Shown: positions 35,731 through 45,511 of the stretch, one piece after another | How positions within the stretch are numbered: the first letter of the stretch is position 1 | How the letters are laid out: each line of letters opens with the position of its first letter | Origin: an uncultured Pelagibacteraceae bacterium | Lineage (GTDB): Bacteria > Pseudomonadota > Alphaproteobacteria > Pelagibacterales > Pelagibacteraceae | Direction of reading: 5' to 3' | Length of the DNA stretch: 64,000 nucleotides | Assembly: GCA_902579605.1 (NCBI GenBank) | Contig: CACHHD010000003.1 | Span: 1 to 64,000, forward strand | The notes under the pieces: generated by a model | The model's input: the letters and a program-made list of their open reading frames with translations, nothing else | Told to the model about the DNA's origin: nothing | Database searches by the model: none | Made by a program: the position numbers and the translations under genes

Positions 35731-36376
35731 TAAAATTTTTTTAGCTGAATTTATAGGTTGTGCTTTCTTAGTGATGATCATCGTAGGCTCAGGGATTATG
35801 GCTGAAAATTTAACTAATGATACTGCTTTAATGTTAATTGCAAATACATTGGCAACAGGTGCCGGTTTATTTGTTCTTATTGCAAGTCTTGCGGATGTTT
35901 CTGGAGCACATTTCAATCCAGTCGTTACAACATGTATGTTTTTTGTGGGCAAAACGAAAAGAAAAGATTTAATAAATTATTATACAGCACAGATTTTAGG
36001 TTGTATGTTGGGAGTAATGCTTGCAAACTTTATGTTTGATCAAAGTATAATTGAACTTTCCAGAAAAATGAGGCCCGGCATAAATATTTTTACTGCTGAA
36101 ATAATTGCGACTTTTGGATTAATTTTTATTATTTTTGGAACAATTAAAAGTGGAAAAATTGTAGTCGCATCATCTGTTGGGGCATTTATTTCGGCTGGAT
36201 ATTGGTTTACGTCTTCTACTTCTTTTGCTAATCCCGCAGTTGCTATAGCCAGAACCTTTACAGACACGTTTACTGGGATAAACTTTATCAATACACCGAG
36301 TTACATTTTAGCTGAAGTTTTAGGCGGATATATTGCTTACAAGATCGTCAGAATTTTATTTCTTAACAAAAGATAA
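35723..36376 (+). CDS. Aquaporin / MIP family channel (AqpS-like)
   Basis: The 217-residue protein has six membrane helices and both half-helix motifs: AHFNPVVTT (first NPV) and FANPAVAIART (second NPA, with the filter Arg). It is a major intrinsic protein. The first motif is NPV instead of NPA, a change seen in some glycerol/arsenite channels. Coupling with arsC recalls the AqpS systems in which arsenite made by ArsC leaves down its gradient, replacing an ArsB pump. General water or small-solute passage cannot be excluded. Confidence 0.88.
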   Translation: MRNKIFLAEFIGCAFLVMIIVGSGIMAENLTNDTALMLIANTLATGAGLFVLIASLADVSGAHFNPVVTTCMFFVGKTKRKDLINYYTAQILGCMLGVMLANFMFDQSIIELSRKMRPGINIFTAEIIATFGLIFIIFGTIKSGKIVVASSVGAFISAGYWFTSSTSFANPAVAIARTFTDTFTGINFINTPSYILAEVLGGYIAYKIVRILFLNKR

Positions 36377-36411
36377 ATCACTCAGAAAAAGATATTTTAT
36401 AGTTTGAGGGT

Positions 36412-36440
36412 AGCCCAAGGCAATAAAGATACCTTGGGCT
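36412..36440. terminator. Hairpin between aquaporin gene and ppx
   Basis: AGCCCAAGG, an 11-base loop, and CCTTGGGCT form a perfect 9-bp stem in the gap between the convergent aquaporin and ppx genes. Neither strand has a U-tract after it (AATTAATTAA on the plus side), so it is not a textbook intrinsic terminator. It may protect 3' ends or end transcription in both directions with help. Nothing else recognisable lies in 36377-36535. Confidence 0.5.
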
Positions 36441-36535
36441 AATTAATTAACAAACACAGTTGGGAGACTGTTAAACAATCATTAATATAGGATTGCTAAA
36501 AAAATATTTAAATTAAGTTAAATATTTATTAATTT

Positions 36536-38041
36536 TTAAGAATAAATAATATTAGAATCGACATTCATCTCGCTTGCTAGATTTTTAAGTCTTTTTGTTA
36601 CTTGTTTTGAGACTATATCGCTGTGATTGTTGGGTATTTTCAAAAAAATAGTCTTATTTCTTTTATAAATTTTAAATTCATCTAATAACAAAGAAGACAT
36701 ACTTGTAAGTGACTCAGCTAACCGTAAAGCAGATCCTACTTGCTTTGAGGATAAAATTTCGTTGTTATTTAAGATGCTTAGAAACTGATAATTCGGATTG
36801 TATTTTAAACCACAATGTCTCCAAAAGCTTGCTGATGCAACTTTTACTCTATCTCTATGTTCTAGTTTTAGCAGTGGAGTGTTTAACACTTCCATAAAAA
36901 CTAGCTCTGCTTTTTGAAAAGCGCCCAAACCCCAATCCATTTTACTTAGGATACAAGCTAAGGTTAGTAATCTTCGATTAAAATATTCATTGTCTTCAAA
37001 TAATGGTGAAATAAAATTAAAATATTTCTCAAAACTTTTTCCATAGTCCCCTTTTTTAAAAGATATACCATCAGTTTTTAATTTAAAAATTTCATCCTCA
37101 CTCATTCCATGATTTATAATTGTATTCATATGTCCTTCCCTTAATCCACTTATCGAACAAATAACTTTTGAAGGACTTGCTGCTTCAATTATTTCTTTGA
37201 GAATTATGGAACTAAAAGGTAAGTAGGGAGTTCTAGATTTAGTAATATATTCCATTGATTTCAGAGAAGATTTGTTAAATTTTGAAATTTTGTTTAAGTA
37301 TTTAACCGCTGAGTCTTTAGTTAACTTATATTGATGCAAAATATGTAATGGATGTTGTTCTTTAAAAAGATGATATTTAAATAATGACCTCCAAGTCCCT
37401 CCTACTAAATAAATATTTTTAAATTTCTTTTTAAAAAGCCATTTTTCATCTTTTAAAAGTTTTTTAACATATTTTCCTAAATTTCTCTTTTTTATAATAG
37501 GATTATTTTCAAGTCTTAATACTCCAAGAGGTAAAGAAGTTGTTTCAAAAATTTGATTTTTAGAAACTCTGGCAAGTTCTAAACTTCCACCTCCTAAATC
37601 TGCAACTAGTCCATCTACTTCATCAAATCCTACCATTACACCATTAGCTGATGTTCTTGCTTCTTCCTCACCAGATAATACTAGTGGCTTTTTATCAAAT
37701 ATTCTTTTAATTTCTTCTAAAAATTCACTTGCATCAGTAGCCTCTCTAAAAGCTGCAGTTGCAATAATTTCTAAATCTAGAACTCCTGAGATATCTAAAA
37801 TTTCTTTAAATCTATTTAAAACTTTTAAAGAGCTTTTAATTCCATCTGGGTTTAATTTTTTTGATTTATCTAAATTCTTTCCAAGTTTGCAGACTGCTTT
37901 TTCATTAAATACTGGAATTGGAGAAATTTTAAAATCGTCATATATGAGCATTCTTACTGAATTTGATCCAAGATCTATTATGGCTTGTTTAGACTTTTTA
38001 CTAGACTGAATTTTAAAAAGATTTTTAAATTCTGATTTCAT
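36536..38041 (-). CDS. ppx: Exopolyphosphatase, Ppx/GppA family
   Basis: The 501-residue protein has the ASKHA ATPase-fold blocks of Ppx/GppA: AIIDLGSNSVRMLIYD, ATAAFREATDASEFL, VLSGEEEARTSANGVM and LVADLGGGSLELARV, plus a C-terminal helical region of HD type. It releases phosphate from polyphosphate or hydrolyses pppGpp. The gene overlaps ppk by four bases, so synthesis and breakdown of polyphosphate are in one operon. This pair sits beside the Pho/Pst genes. Confidence 0.93.
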   Translation of the reverse strand: MKSEFKNLFKIQSSKKSKQAIIDLGSNSVRMLIYDDFKISPIPVFNEKAVCKLGKNLDKSKKLNPDGIKSSLKVLNRFKEILDISGVLDLEIIATAAFREATDASEFLEEIKRIFDKKPLVLSGEEEARTSANGVMVGFDEVDGLVADLGGGSLELARVSKNQIFETTSLPLGVLRLENNPIIKKRNLGKYVKKLLKDEKWLFKKKFKNIYLVGGTWRSLFKYHLFKEQHPLHILHQYKLTKDSAVKYLNKISKFNKSSLKSMEYITKSRTPYLPFSSIILKEIIEAASPSKVICSISGLREGHMNTIINHGMSEDEIFKLKTDGISFKKGDYGKSFEKYFNFISPLFEDNEYFNRRLLTLACILSKMDWGLGAFQKAELVFMEVLNTPLLKLEHRDRVKVASASFWRHCGLKYNPNYQFLSILNNNEILSSKQVGSALRLAESLTSMSSLLLDEFKIYKRNKTIFLKIPNNHSDIVSKQVTKRLKNLASEMNVDSNIIYS

Positions 38042-40170
38042 TTAATAATTCTTAATATTTCAGGTTTCATTTTCATTATAGATTTTCCTCGACCTGATAA
38101 GCTTGGATAACTCATAAAATAATTATGAGCTGAAAAGGCTTTTTTCATTAAAAGTGGTTTTCCCTTATGATAATTCCCTAAGCTATCTAAATGCCAGCTT
38201 TGAGAGTTATCAAGAAAATTAGCAACCATAATTTGATCTAAAATCTGTTCATGAACAGTATTGTTTTCTATTGGGACCAAAATTTCTACTCTTCTATCTA
38301 AATTTCTAGGCATCAAATCAGCTGATCCAATATATACTAAATTTTGCCTACTTGGCATAGGAGAACCATTAGCAAAACAATATATTCTAGAGTGCTCCAA
38401 AAACCTTCCAATAATACTTTTAACCTCGATATTTTCAGATAAACCTTTAACTCCAGGCCTTAAACAACAAACGCCCCTAACAGATAATTTTATTTTCACT
38501 CCTTTACAAGATGCCTCATAAAATTTTTTAATTATTTGTGGATCTACCAATGAATTCATTTTAGCCCATATTTCAGCATCTTTTCCTTTTAAAGAATTGC
38601 TAATTTCGTTATCTATTTGTTTCTCTAGGAATAGTCTTGAATTAATTGGAGATAATATAATTTTATTTAGCTTGCTAGGCTTTGCGTAACCAGTAACAAA
38701 AGTAAAGAATTTTTCAACATCCTTCGCTATTAGTGGATCAGAAGAAAATAGAGATAAATCTGTATAGATTTTTGCGTTAATAGGATGATAATTTCCTGTT
38801 CCTAGATGAACGTAGGTTTTAGTTTTTCCTTTTTCTTTTCTTAAAACTAAACTAGCTTTTGCATGCGTTTTATATTTTGCAAATCCATAAACAATCTGAA
38901 CACCTGCTTTTTCTAGTTTACGGGATAATTCAATATTTTTTTCTTCATCAAATCTAGCTTTGATTTCAACAACTGCTGTAACTGCTTTTCCATTTTCAGC
39001 AGCCGCAATTAAAGCTTTCACTATCGGAGAGTCAGGAGTTGTTCTATAAAGAGTTTGTTTAATAGCAATTACTTTTTCATCCTTAGCTGCAGTCTCTAAA
39101 AATTGAATAACAACATCAAATGTTTCAAATGGATGATGAACAACAAAATCTTTGGATTTGATTGCTGAAAAAAATTTATGATTAAATTCTTCTAATCTTT
39201 CTACAGGTCTTGGGTTAAATTTTTTAAATCTTAAGTGTGGAGATTTTTTCTTACAGATTTCATCTATATCTTGAATTCCAACTATTCCCTCTACTTCATA
39301 GACGTGTTCGTCTAACACATCTAATTTTTTACTGAGAAAATCTTTTAAATTATTGCTTGATCCTTTAAGAATTTCTAATTTAACGATACTACCTCTTCTT
39401 CTTTTTTTAATCGCCTTTTCAAAGTACCTTACAAGATCTTCAGCTTCGTCATCTATCTCTATGTCGCTATCTCTAATAATTTTAAAAGGAAGAAATGATA
39501 CAAGTTCGTGCTCAGGAAATATACTTTCAGAAAAGTAACTTATTAAATCTTCTATCGTGATGAATTGATCAGATTGTCCATCTATATCTATAAACTTTGG
39601 AAGAGCCCTAGGTATAACAATAATCACATTTAAATTTCTTTTGTTTTTTACTTTTTCTAGTTTCATCAAAATTGCTTGTCCTTTATTGGCAATAAAGGGA
39701 AAGGGATGAGAGGGGTCGATCGCTGTAGGTGTAATCACTGGATAGACGGTTTCATTAAAATAATCTCTTAAAAAATCTATGGATTTTTTATCCAAATCTT
39801 TTATTTTTTTTAAATAGATTTTCTCTTTTTTTAGTTCATTTAAAAGTTGTTTAAATGAGTCGTTTTGTTTTATTAATAAATCTTTAGTTTTTAAAACTAC
39901 TCTAGATAATTGTTCTTCTGAAGTTAAACCATCTGCACTTAATTGATCAAAATCGTCTTTTATTTGATTATATAATCCTGCAACTCTTACCATAAAAAAT
40001 TCGTCAAGATTAGTTCCAGCAATTGATAAAAATTTAACTCTCTCAAAAAGAGGGTTTTTAACATTTTTAGACTCTTCCAAAACTCGGTCATTAAATTGTA
40101 GCCAAGAAATTTCTCTATTGATTAGCTGCTGCTCTGAAGACAATGCTTTTGTTAAATCTATTTTTGACAT
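38038..40170 (-). CDS. ppk: Polyphosphate kinase (PPK1)
   Basis: I start at the ATG at 40170 (MSKIDLTKALSS), giving 710 residues. The track's earlier start adds 32 residues that run through the divergent sixA gene. The sequence shows INREISWLQFNDRVLEES, the autophosphorylated histidine region YKTHAKASLVLR, VHLGTGNYHP and IGSADLMPRNLDRRVE, all PPK1 hallmarks. It makes polyphosphate from ATP reversibly. ppk and sixA start only 13 bases apart on opposite strands. Confidence 0.95.
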   Translation of the reverse strand: MSKIDLTKALSSEQQLINREISWLQFNDRVLEESKNVKNPLFERVKFLSIAGTNLDEFFMVRVAGLYNQIKDDFDQLSADGLTSEEQLSRVVLKTKDLLIKQNDSFKQLLNELKKEKIYLKKIKDLDKKSIDFLRDYFNETVYPVITPTAIDPSHPFPFIANKGQAILMKLEKVKNKRNLNVIIVIPRALPKFIDIDGQSDQFITIEDLISYFSESIFPEHELVSFLPFKIIRDSDIEIDDEAEDLVRYFEKAIKKRRRGSIVKLEILKGSSNNLKDFLSKKLDVLDEHVYEVEGIVGIQDIDEICKKKSPHLRFKKFNPRPVERLEEFNHKFFSAIKSKDFVVHHPFETFDVVIQFLETAAKDEKVIAIKQTLYRTTPDSPIVKALIAAAENGKAVTAVVEIKARFDEEKNIELSRKLEKAGVQIVYGFAKYKTHAKASLVLRKEKGKTKTYVHLGTGNYHPINAKIYTDLSLFSSDPLIAKDVEKFFTFVTGYAKPSKLNKIILSPINSRLFLEKQIDNEISNSLKGKDAEIWAKMNSLVDPQIIKKFYEASCKGVKIKLSVRGVCCLRPGVKGLSENIEVKSIIGRFLEHSRIYCFANGSPMPSRQNLVYIGSADLMPRNLDRRVEILVPIENNTVHEQILDQIMVANFLDNSQSWHLDSLGNYHKGKPLLMKKAFSAHNYFMSYPSLSGRGKSIMKMKPEILRIIK

Positions 40171-40183
40171 AAAATTAAAAAAT

Positions 40184-40690
40184 ATGTTTAAATTATATGC
40201 TATGAGACACGCTAAATCTAGTTGGGATTTCCCGGATTTAGTAGATTTTGAAAGACCTTTAAACAAAAGAGGTATTGAAAGTTCAAAAAAGATTTGTGAA
40301 AGATTTGTTAAAAATAAAATATTTTTTGATTTAATTTTAACTTCATCTTCTAAAAGAACATTGGAAACACTTAGTTATCTAAATGGGCCAGCAGAAAAAG
40401 CAAAAATTTTAAAGTTAAAAGAATTGTATAATACTTCAGAAATCGAGATTTTAAAGATAATAAAAAAAGTAGATGATAAATATAAAAGTTTACTGTTAAT
40501 CAACCATATGCCATCAATTAAGGATTTCTGTAGCAAAATTTGTCTAAACCAAAATTCAAATTTTTATAAAGACATGTGTCATAAATTTTCTACAGCTGCT
40601 GTTGCGGAGTTTGAGTTTAAATTTAAATCTTGGAAAGATTTAGATTTAGGCGGGAAAATTACAAATTTTATTCGCCCTAAAGACATTTAA
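40184..40690 (+). CDS. sixA: Phosphohistidine phosphatase, SixA-like
   Basis: I start at the ATG at 40184 (MFKLYAMRHAKSSW), giving 168 residues; the track start lies inside ppk. The RHA motif in MRHAKSSW provides the catalytic histidine of the histidine phosphatase superfamily, ILTSSSKRTLETL the second arginine, and LLINHMPSI the second histidine. SixA removes phosphate from phosphohistidine proteins such as HPr-type carriers. Its location between ppk and phoB is suggestive but its target is unknown. Its last four bases overlap phoB. Confidence 0.85.
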   Translation: MFKLYAMRHAKSSWDFPDLVDFERPLNKRGIESSKKICERFVKNKIFFDLILTSSSKRTLETLSYLNGPAEKAKILKLKELYNTSEIEILKIIKKVDDKYKSLLLINHMPSIKDFCSKICLNQNSNFYKDMCHKFSTAAVAEFEFKFKSWKDLDLGGKITNFIRPKDI

Positions 40691-41370
40691 CCATCTAAAG
40701 AATATCCTGAAGACCTTACGGTTCTAATTAAATCTTTTTTTCCGTCAATATTTATTGCTTTTCTTACTCTTCTAATATGGACATCAATTGTTCTGGACTC
40801 CACATAAACATTATCACCCCAAACATTATTTAAAAGTTGTTCTCTGGAGTAAACTCTTTTAGGATTTTTAATTAAGAAATCTATAAGCTTAAACTCCGTA
40901 GGACCTAGCTCAACTTCTTTTTCTCCTCTAAAAACTCTTTTTTGCGCTCGATCAACTTTTAAGTCTTCAAAAATAACCACGTCCTCAACCGCATTTGGTT
41001 TAGCACGTTTCAATAATGCGTTTACTCTAGCAATTAATTCTTTCTGACTAAATGGTTTTGTAACATAATCATCAGCGCCTGTTTTAAAACCCTTCAATTT
41101 ATCTTCTTCTTCTCCCTTAGCCGTAAGCATAATTATTGGAATATTTTTAAGTAAATTAATTCTCTTCAAATTTCTACAAACTTCTATTCCTGAAATGTCT
41201 GGAAGCATCCAATCTAATAATATTAGGTCCGGATTTTGATCTTTAATACTTCGAATGGCATCTTCTCCATTTAAAGCATAATTTACTTTGTGTCCTTCTT
41301 TTTCTAGATTGTACTTTAATAAAGTTACTATTGGCATTTCATCTTCTACTATGAATAGATTTGCCTTCAT
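40687..41370 (-). CDS. phoB: Phosphate regulon response regulator PhoB
   Basis: The 227-residue OmpR-class regulator has a receiver domain (VEDEMPIVTLL, phospho-acceptor LLDWMLPD, KPFSQKELIARV) and a winged-helix DNA-binding domain (PTEFKLIDFLIKNPKRVYSREQLL, then VDVHIRRVRKAI-type block). It is encoded downstream of pstB and phoU and should bind the direct repeats found upstream of pstS and plcP. Its partner kinase is PhoR at 47298-48497. Confidence 0.95.
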   Translation of the reverse strand: MKANLFIVEDEMPIVTLLKYNLEKEGHKVNYALNGEDAIRSIKDQNPDLILLDWMLPDISGIEVCRNLKRINLLKNIPIIMLTAKGEEEDKLKGFKTGADDYVTKPFSQKELIARVNALLKRAKPNAVEDVVIFEDLKVDRAQKRVFRGEKEVELGPTEFKLIDFLIKNPKRVYSREQLLNNVWGDNVYVESRTIDVHIRRVRKAINIDGKKDLIRTVRSSGYSLDG

Positions 41371-41371
41371 T

Positions 41372-42052
41372 CTAACCTTTCGGTCTTTCTCCTTCGAGAT
41401 AGTCGCCGGTAATTAAAAAGTAAACTTGTTCAGCGATATTAGTGGCATGATCACCAATTCTCTCAATATTTTTTAACATGAAAAGTAATTGCGTTATTTT
41501 ATTTATATCCTCTTTCTTTTTTTCTAAATGTTTTATAGCGGCCTCCATATTTGTATTGGTCAATTGGTCTATCTCCTCATCTGAATTCCAAACATTTTCA
41601 GCGGTATCTTTTGCTCTATGTAGATAAGCATTAAGGACAGAATTTACTTGCTTGGCCGCTTTAAGACCGGCTATCTCCAAATTTTTAATAATATCACTTG
41701 GTAAATCGGTTCCAACTTTTAGAGTTCTTTTAGAAATATTTTTTGCTAGATCGCCTATTCTTTCTAAATCAGATGAAACTTTTAAAGCAACAACTGTCTC
41801 TCTTAAATCTATCGCCATCGGCTGTCTTAAGGCAATTAAATTTACGACTTGTTCTTCGATATGGAGTTCGTATTTATCTGTTTTTTCATCATCTTTTATA
41901 GACTTGTCTGCTAAAGAAGTATCTTTTTTTACTAATGATTGAATTGTTTGTTCAAGCTGTTTTTCAACACTTGCTCCCATTTTGACTATAGTATCCTTCA
42001 AGAGTTGCAGCTGTTCTTCGTAAGATTTTACTATATGTGATTTTTCACTCAT
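41372..42052 (-). CDS. phoU: Phosphate transport regulator PhoU
   Basis: The 226-residue protein is all-helical with two PhoU repeats: SHIVKSYEEQLQLLKDTIVKMG, LRQPMAIDLRETVVALKVSSDLERIGDLAKNI (repeat 1) and the matching MLKNIERIGDHATNIAEQVYFLITG (repeat 2). The E/DxxxD patches should bind metal. PhoU links the Pst transporter to PhoR and represses the Pho response under phosphate sufficiency. It shares its first base with the last base of pstB and is one base from phoB. Confidence 0.96.
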   Translation of the reverse strand: MSEKSHIVKSYEEQLQLLKDTIVKMGASVEKQLEQTIQSLVKKDTSLADKSIKDDEKTDKYELHIEEQVVNLIALRQPMAIDLRETVVALKVSSDLERIGDLAKNISKRTLKVGTDLPSDIIKNLEIAGLKAAKQVNSVLNAYLHRAKDTAENVWNSDEEIDQLTNTNMEAAIKHLEKKKEDINKITQLLFMLKNIERIGDHATNIAEQVYFLITGDYLEGERPKG

Positions 42053-42807
42053 TAACCAAACCTTCCTGTAATATAATCCTGAGTTTGTTGGTTGTCAGGA
42101 TTTTTAAATATTTTTTCTGTATCGCCAAATTCTATAAGTTTTCCGAGGTGGAAGAAACCTGTTTTTTGAGATACCCTTGCTGCTTGAGACATCGAGTGGG
42201 TAACTATCACTATTGTGTGTTCTTTTTTTAAATCATCAATTAATTCTTCAATTTGAGCAGTAGCTATAGGATCTAGAGCTGAGCAAGGTTCGTCCATTAA
42301 AATCACTTCCGGACTAACTGAAATAGCCCTAGCTATACATAATCTTTGTTGTTGACCTCCTGATAAACCAGTGCCAATTTCATCTAATCTGTCTTTTACC
42401 TCTTCCCAAAGAGCGGCTTTTTTTAAACTCATCTCAACAATCTGATCTAATTCACTTTTAGATTGAGCCATACCATGAATTGTAGGTCCATAAGAGACGT
42501 TTTCATAAATTGTTTTTGGAAATGGATTTGGTTTTTGAAACACCATACCTACATTCTCTCTTAGTCTTACAACGTCCAGTTTTCTCGAATTGAGTTCCAA
42601 TTCATCCATTTTAATGCTTCCTTCAACTTTACAAATATCTATTACATCATTCATTCTATTTAAACATCTTAGAAAAGTTGACTTTCCACATCCTGATGGA
42701 CCGATTAAAGCAGTCACTTCTTTATCCATTATATCTAGTGAAACATCGAACAAAGCCTGCTTAGAGCCATAAAAAACATTTACATTTTTTGCGCTTATCT
42801 TTGTCAT
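42052..42807 (-). CDS. pstB: Phosphate ABC transporter ATPase PstB
   Basis: I start at the ATG at 42807 ([14 protein letters not shown]), giving 251 residues; the track's seven extra residues overlap pstA. Motifs are Walker [20 protein letters not shown] (PstB-specific tail), Q-loop [17 protein letters not shown], signature [14 protein letters not shown] and Walker [14 protein letters not shown], with switch His in VTHSM. It powers high-affinity phosphate uptake by PstS-PstC-PstA. The pstA stop lies one base upstream. Confidence 0.97.
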   Translation of the reverse strand: MTKISAKNVNVFYGSKQALFDVSLDIMDKEVTALIGPSGCGKSTFLRCLNRMNDVIDICKVEGSIKMDELELNSRKLDVVRLRENVGMVFQKPNPFPKTIYENVSYGPTIHGMAQSKSELDQIVEMSLKKAALWEEVKDRLDEIGTGLSGGQQQRLCIARAISVSPEVILMDEPCSALDPIATAQIEELIDDLKKEHTIVIVTHSMSQAARVSQKTGFFHLGKLIEFGDTEKIFKNPDNQQTQDYITGRFG

Positions 42808-42808
42808 G

Positions 42809-44080
42809 TTAGTTCCATTTCCTCTCAAATTTATGTCTTATAATCTGAGCCGCTAAATTCATCAATATTAAAAATCCAAGTAAAACCATTATACAAGCAC
42901 TTACTTTTTCAACAAACCCTCTTTCTGCTGATTCACTCCAAATGTAAATTTGAACGGGCAAACTTGCAGCTGGGTCTACAGGAGTGCCTGGGATAGTGTT
43001 TACAAAAGCAACCATACCTATAAGTATAAGCGGTGCTGTTTCTCCAAGAGCTTGTGCCAATCCAATAATAGTGCCTGAAAGAGTACCGGGCATTGAAAGA
43101 GGTACAGTGTGATGCATCGTTGTCTGCATGTTACTTGCTCCCATCGCTAAAGCAGCCTCTCTTATACTTGGGGGAACTGCTTTTAAAGAAGCCCGCGCAG
43201 CAATAATAATTGTGGGAAGTGTCATTAAGGATAAGGTTATTCCTCCAACTAAAGGTGTTGATCTTGGCAAATTAAATACTGCTAATAAAACCCCTAAACC
43301 TAAAAGACCAAAAACTATTGATGGTACAGCAGCTAAGTTGTTTATATTAACCTCGATAAAATCAGTAAACTTATTTTTAGGGGCAAATTCCTCTAAATAT
43401 ATTGCTGCTAAAACTGCAATGGGAAAAGAAAAAGCTAAACATACTAAAATACTAAATACTGTTCCCATAAACGAACTTGCTATACCAGCTAGTTCGGCTT
43501 CTCTAGAGTCTGGATTAGTGAAAAAGCTTAAATTGAATTTTGATAAAATATCACCTCTCTCATTCAACATGTCATATATTTTCAATTGATAATCATTAAC
43601 TCTTCTATCTTCCTCTGGAATATCACGAGGATAATTTCCTTTATGGACTTGGTCTAAATCATCTGAAGCCGTTAATCTTATAGGAACTATTTTTCCTAGA
43701 AGACTTGGATTTTTTAAAAGATGATTTTTAACTTCTTGTTCATAGGTAAATGCCACCATTTGAATAAGTTGACGATCGTCTTCCTCAGGAAGAGAGGGAT
43801 CTAAACGAGTCATTGCTTTGTAGGCTATTTCATAATAATCGGCGTTCTCCAAATCTTCTAAGCTCGGATTATCTGTCTCAATTAACATTAATTCTTTATC
43901 GTAATGAACTTCCGTAACAATCCATGTTTTTTGGAAAGCTGTGTAACCTTTTGAAAAAATTTTATACATAAAAACAGCTAAAAATAGCAGAGCTAAACCT
44001 ATTGCAATTTGTCCAAATAATTTAAAATTTGCTTCTGCCCTGTAACGTTTATTTAAGAGTTTTCTCTTAGCCTCATTCAT
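42809..44080 (-). CDS. pstA: Phosphate ABC transporter permease PstA
   Basis: The 423-residue protein has an N-terminal helix, a large soluble region of ~150 residues and a C-terminal permease domain with the EAA loop ([26 protein letters not shown]). The permease core holds [13 protein letters not shown] and [16 protein letters not shown]. It is longer than E. coli PstA (296) because of the extra domain, as in other alphaproteobacteria. It forms the channel with PstC. It overlaps pstC by eight bases. Confidence 0.94.
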   Translation of the reverse strand: MNEAKRKLLNKRYRAEANFKLFGQIAIGLALLFLAVFMYKIFSKGYTAFQKTWIVTEVHYDKELMLIETDNPSLEDLENADYYEIAYKAMTRLDPSLPEEDDRQLIQMVAFTYEQEVKNHLLKNPSLLGKIVPIRLTASDDLDQVHKGNYPRDIPEEDRRVNDYQLKIYDMLNERGDILSKFNLSFFTNPDSREAELAGIASSFMGTVFSILVCLAFSFPIAVLAAIYLEEFAPKNKFTDFIEVNINNLAAVPSIVFGLLGLGVLLAVFNLPRSTPLVGGITLSLMTLPTIIIAARASLKAVPPSIREAALAMGASNMQTTMHHTVPLSMPGTLSGTIIGLAQALGETAPLILIGMVAFVNTIPGTPVDPAASLPVQIYIWSESAERGFVEKVSACIMVLLGFLILMNLAAQIIRHKFERKWN

Positions 44081-45449
44081 ATTTTTCCCTATATTTTTTC
44101 ACAACTGTTAAAGCAATAACATTTAAAAAAAGTGTTACTACAAATAAAGATATTCCTAAGGCAAAAGCTGCCTGAGTTTTTGGATCTCCAAATTGTTGGT
44201 CGCCAATAAGTATAACTACTATTTGAGCTGTAATAGTAGACGTGGACTCTAAAGGGTTGGCTGTTAAATTTGCAGCTAATCCAGATGCCATCACTACGAT
44301 CATAGTCTCACCGACTGCTCTGGAAACAGCAAGTAAAATAGATCCGACTATCCCCGGTAATGCTGCAGGAAATATAACTTTCTTAATAGTCTCTGATTTC
44401 GTAGCACCCATCGCATAACTTCCATCCCTTAAATTTTGTGGAACTGCTGATATAACGTCATCGCTTAAACTTGATATAAAAGGGATTATCATAACCCCCA
44501 TAACAGCTCCTGCTGCAAGTGCACTTTCTGATGAAACTTCTAATCCTAAAGAATTTCCAATTTCTTTTACGAAGGGACCTACAGTGAGGGCAGCAAAAAA
44601 TCCATATACTACGGTTGGGATACCTGCTAAAATTTCAATTATAGGCTTAGCATATTTTCTAACTTTTCTTGTTGCATACTCTGCGAGATAAATTCCGCTT
44701 AACAACCCAACTGGGATTGCTACACACATTGCTATAAATGCAATGAAAAAAGTTCCAGCAAATAATGGTACCGCTCCAAATGCATCTTTCATTAATTCAG
44801 GATCTGGTTGACCATCTCTCACAAATGTTTTTGCCGGATACCAATGTGTTCCAAAAATGAAATCAAATATCCTGACGGATTGAAAAAATCTTATGGCTTC
44901 AAACAAAAGTGAAAATACAATTCCTATTGTTACAAGAACTGCTGCCAAAGAAGCTGTAAATAAAACCCATTTTAAAAATATTTCTACTGGTTCCCTCATT
45001 CTGTTATTCTTTTTAATAGATTGATAAGCATAGCTTAATGATAAAATTAAAGCTGCTAAGACAATTACGATCTTAGCGTTATTAGCCATATTTTTAATTT
45101 GGATGTATTTACCTGCAGAATTATCTAAAAAATTATTAATATCTCCTGTATACGTTCCTAATGCTAAAGCCTTTACTTTTGTATAAATAAGTTGAAGCTC
45201 ATTCTTAGTTAAATTTTGATCCAAATAATCTGCTAAAATAAAATTTTTTACTATTGTTGGTTCAAACACTGACCATAAAGAAAAAATTATAAGTGCCGGT
45301 GCTGCGCACCAAATCGCAAGATAATAACCATAAAATTTTGGAAGTGCTGTTAGTCTTTGTGAAGATTGAATAATTGTTGCTTTTTTTCTACCAAAATAAT
45401 AGCTGGAGAAACCTAAAAGTAGAATAAGACTTATAAGAACTAAATTCAT
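44073..45449 (-). CDS. pstC: Phosphate ABC transporter permease PstC
   Basis: The 458-residue protein has N-terminal helices with an inserted periplasmic or cytoplasmic region, then a PstC permease core: IPVGLLSGIYLAEYA, ILAGIPTVVYGFFAAL and the EAA-type loop RDGSYAMGATKSETIKKVIFPAALPG. It is longer than E. coli PstC (319), paralleling the long PstA. A strong hairpin-U terminator between pstS and this gene should make pstC-pstA-pstB expression lower than pstS. Confidence 0.94.
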   Translation of the reverse strand: MNLVLISLILLLGFSSYYFGRKKATIIQSSQRLTALPKFYGYYLAIWCAAPALIIFSLWSVFEPTIVKNFILADYLDQNLTKNELQLIYTKVKALALGTYTGDINNFLDNSAGKYIQIKNMANNAKIVIVLAALILSLSYAYQSIKKNNRMREPVEIFLKWVLFTASLAAVLVTIGIVFSLLFEAIRFFQSVRIFDFIFGTHWYPAKTFVRDGQPDPELMKDAFGAVPLFAGTFFIAFIAMCVAIPVGLLSGIYLAEYATRKVRKYAKPIIEILAGIPTVVYGFFAALTVGPFVKEIGNSLGLEVSSESALAAGAVMGVMIIPFISSLSDDVISAVPQNLRDGSYAMGATKSETIKKVIFPAALPGIVGSILLAVSRAVGETMIVVMASGLAANLTANPLESTSTITAQIVVILIGDQQFGDPKTQAAFALGISLFVVTLFLNVIALTVVKKYREKYE

Positions 45450-45465
45450 TTTTCAAGCTCCAGTT

Positions 45466-45492
45466 AAAAAAAGGGGGCCGAAACCCCCTTTT
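45466..45492 (-). terminator. Terminator/attenuator between pstS and pstC
   Basis: On the minus strand AAAAGGGGG-TTTCGG-CCCCCTTTT followed by further T residues (seven in all after the C-run) gives a stable G-C stem and U-tract, 20 bases after the pstS stop and 17 before the pstC start. Read-through would supply the membrane components while most transcripts end after pstS, matching the excess of binding protein over transporter known for Pst systems. Confidence 0.85.
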
Positions 45493-45511
45493 AATTTTTT
45501 AAAAAGTAAAA

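Noticed and set aside
43128-43589. Plus-strand ORF of 153 residues
   Set aside because: It is antisense to the well-supported pstA gene and shows no family motif.
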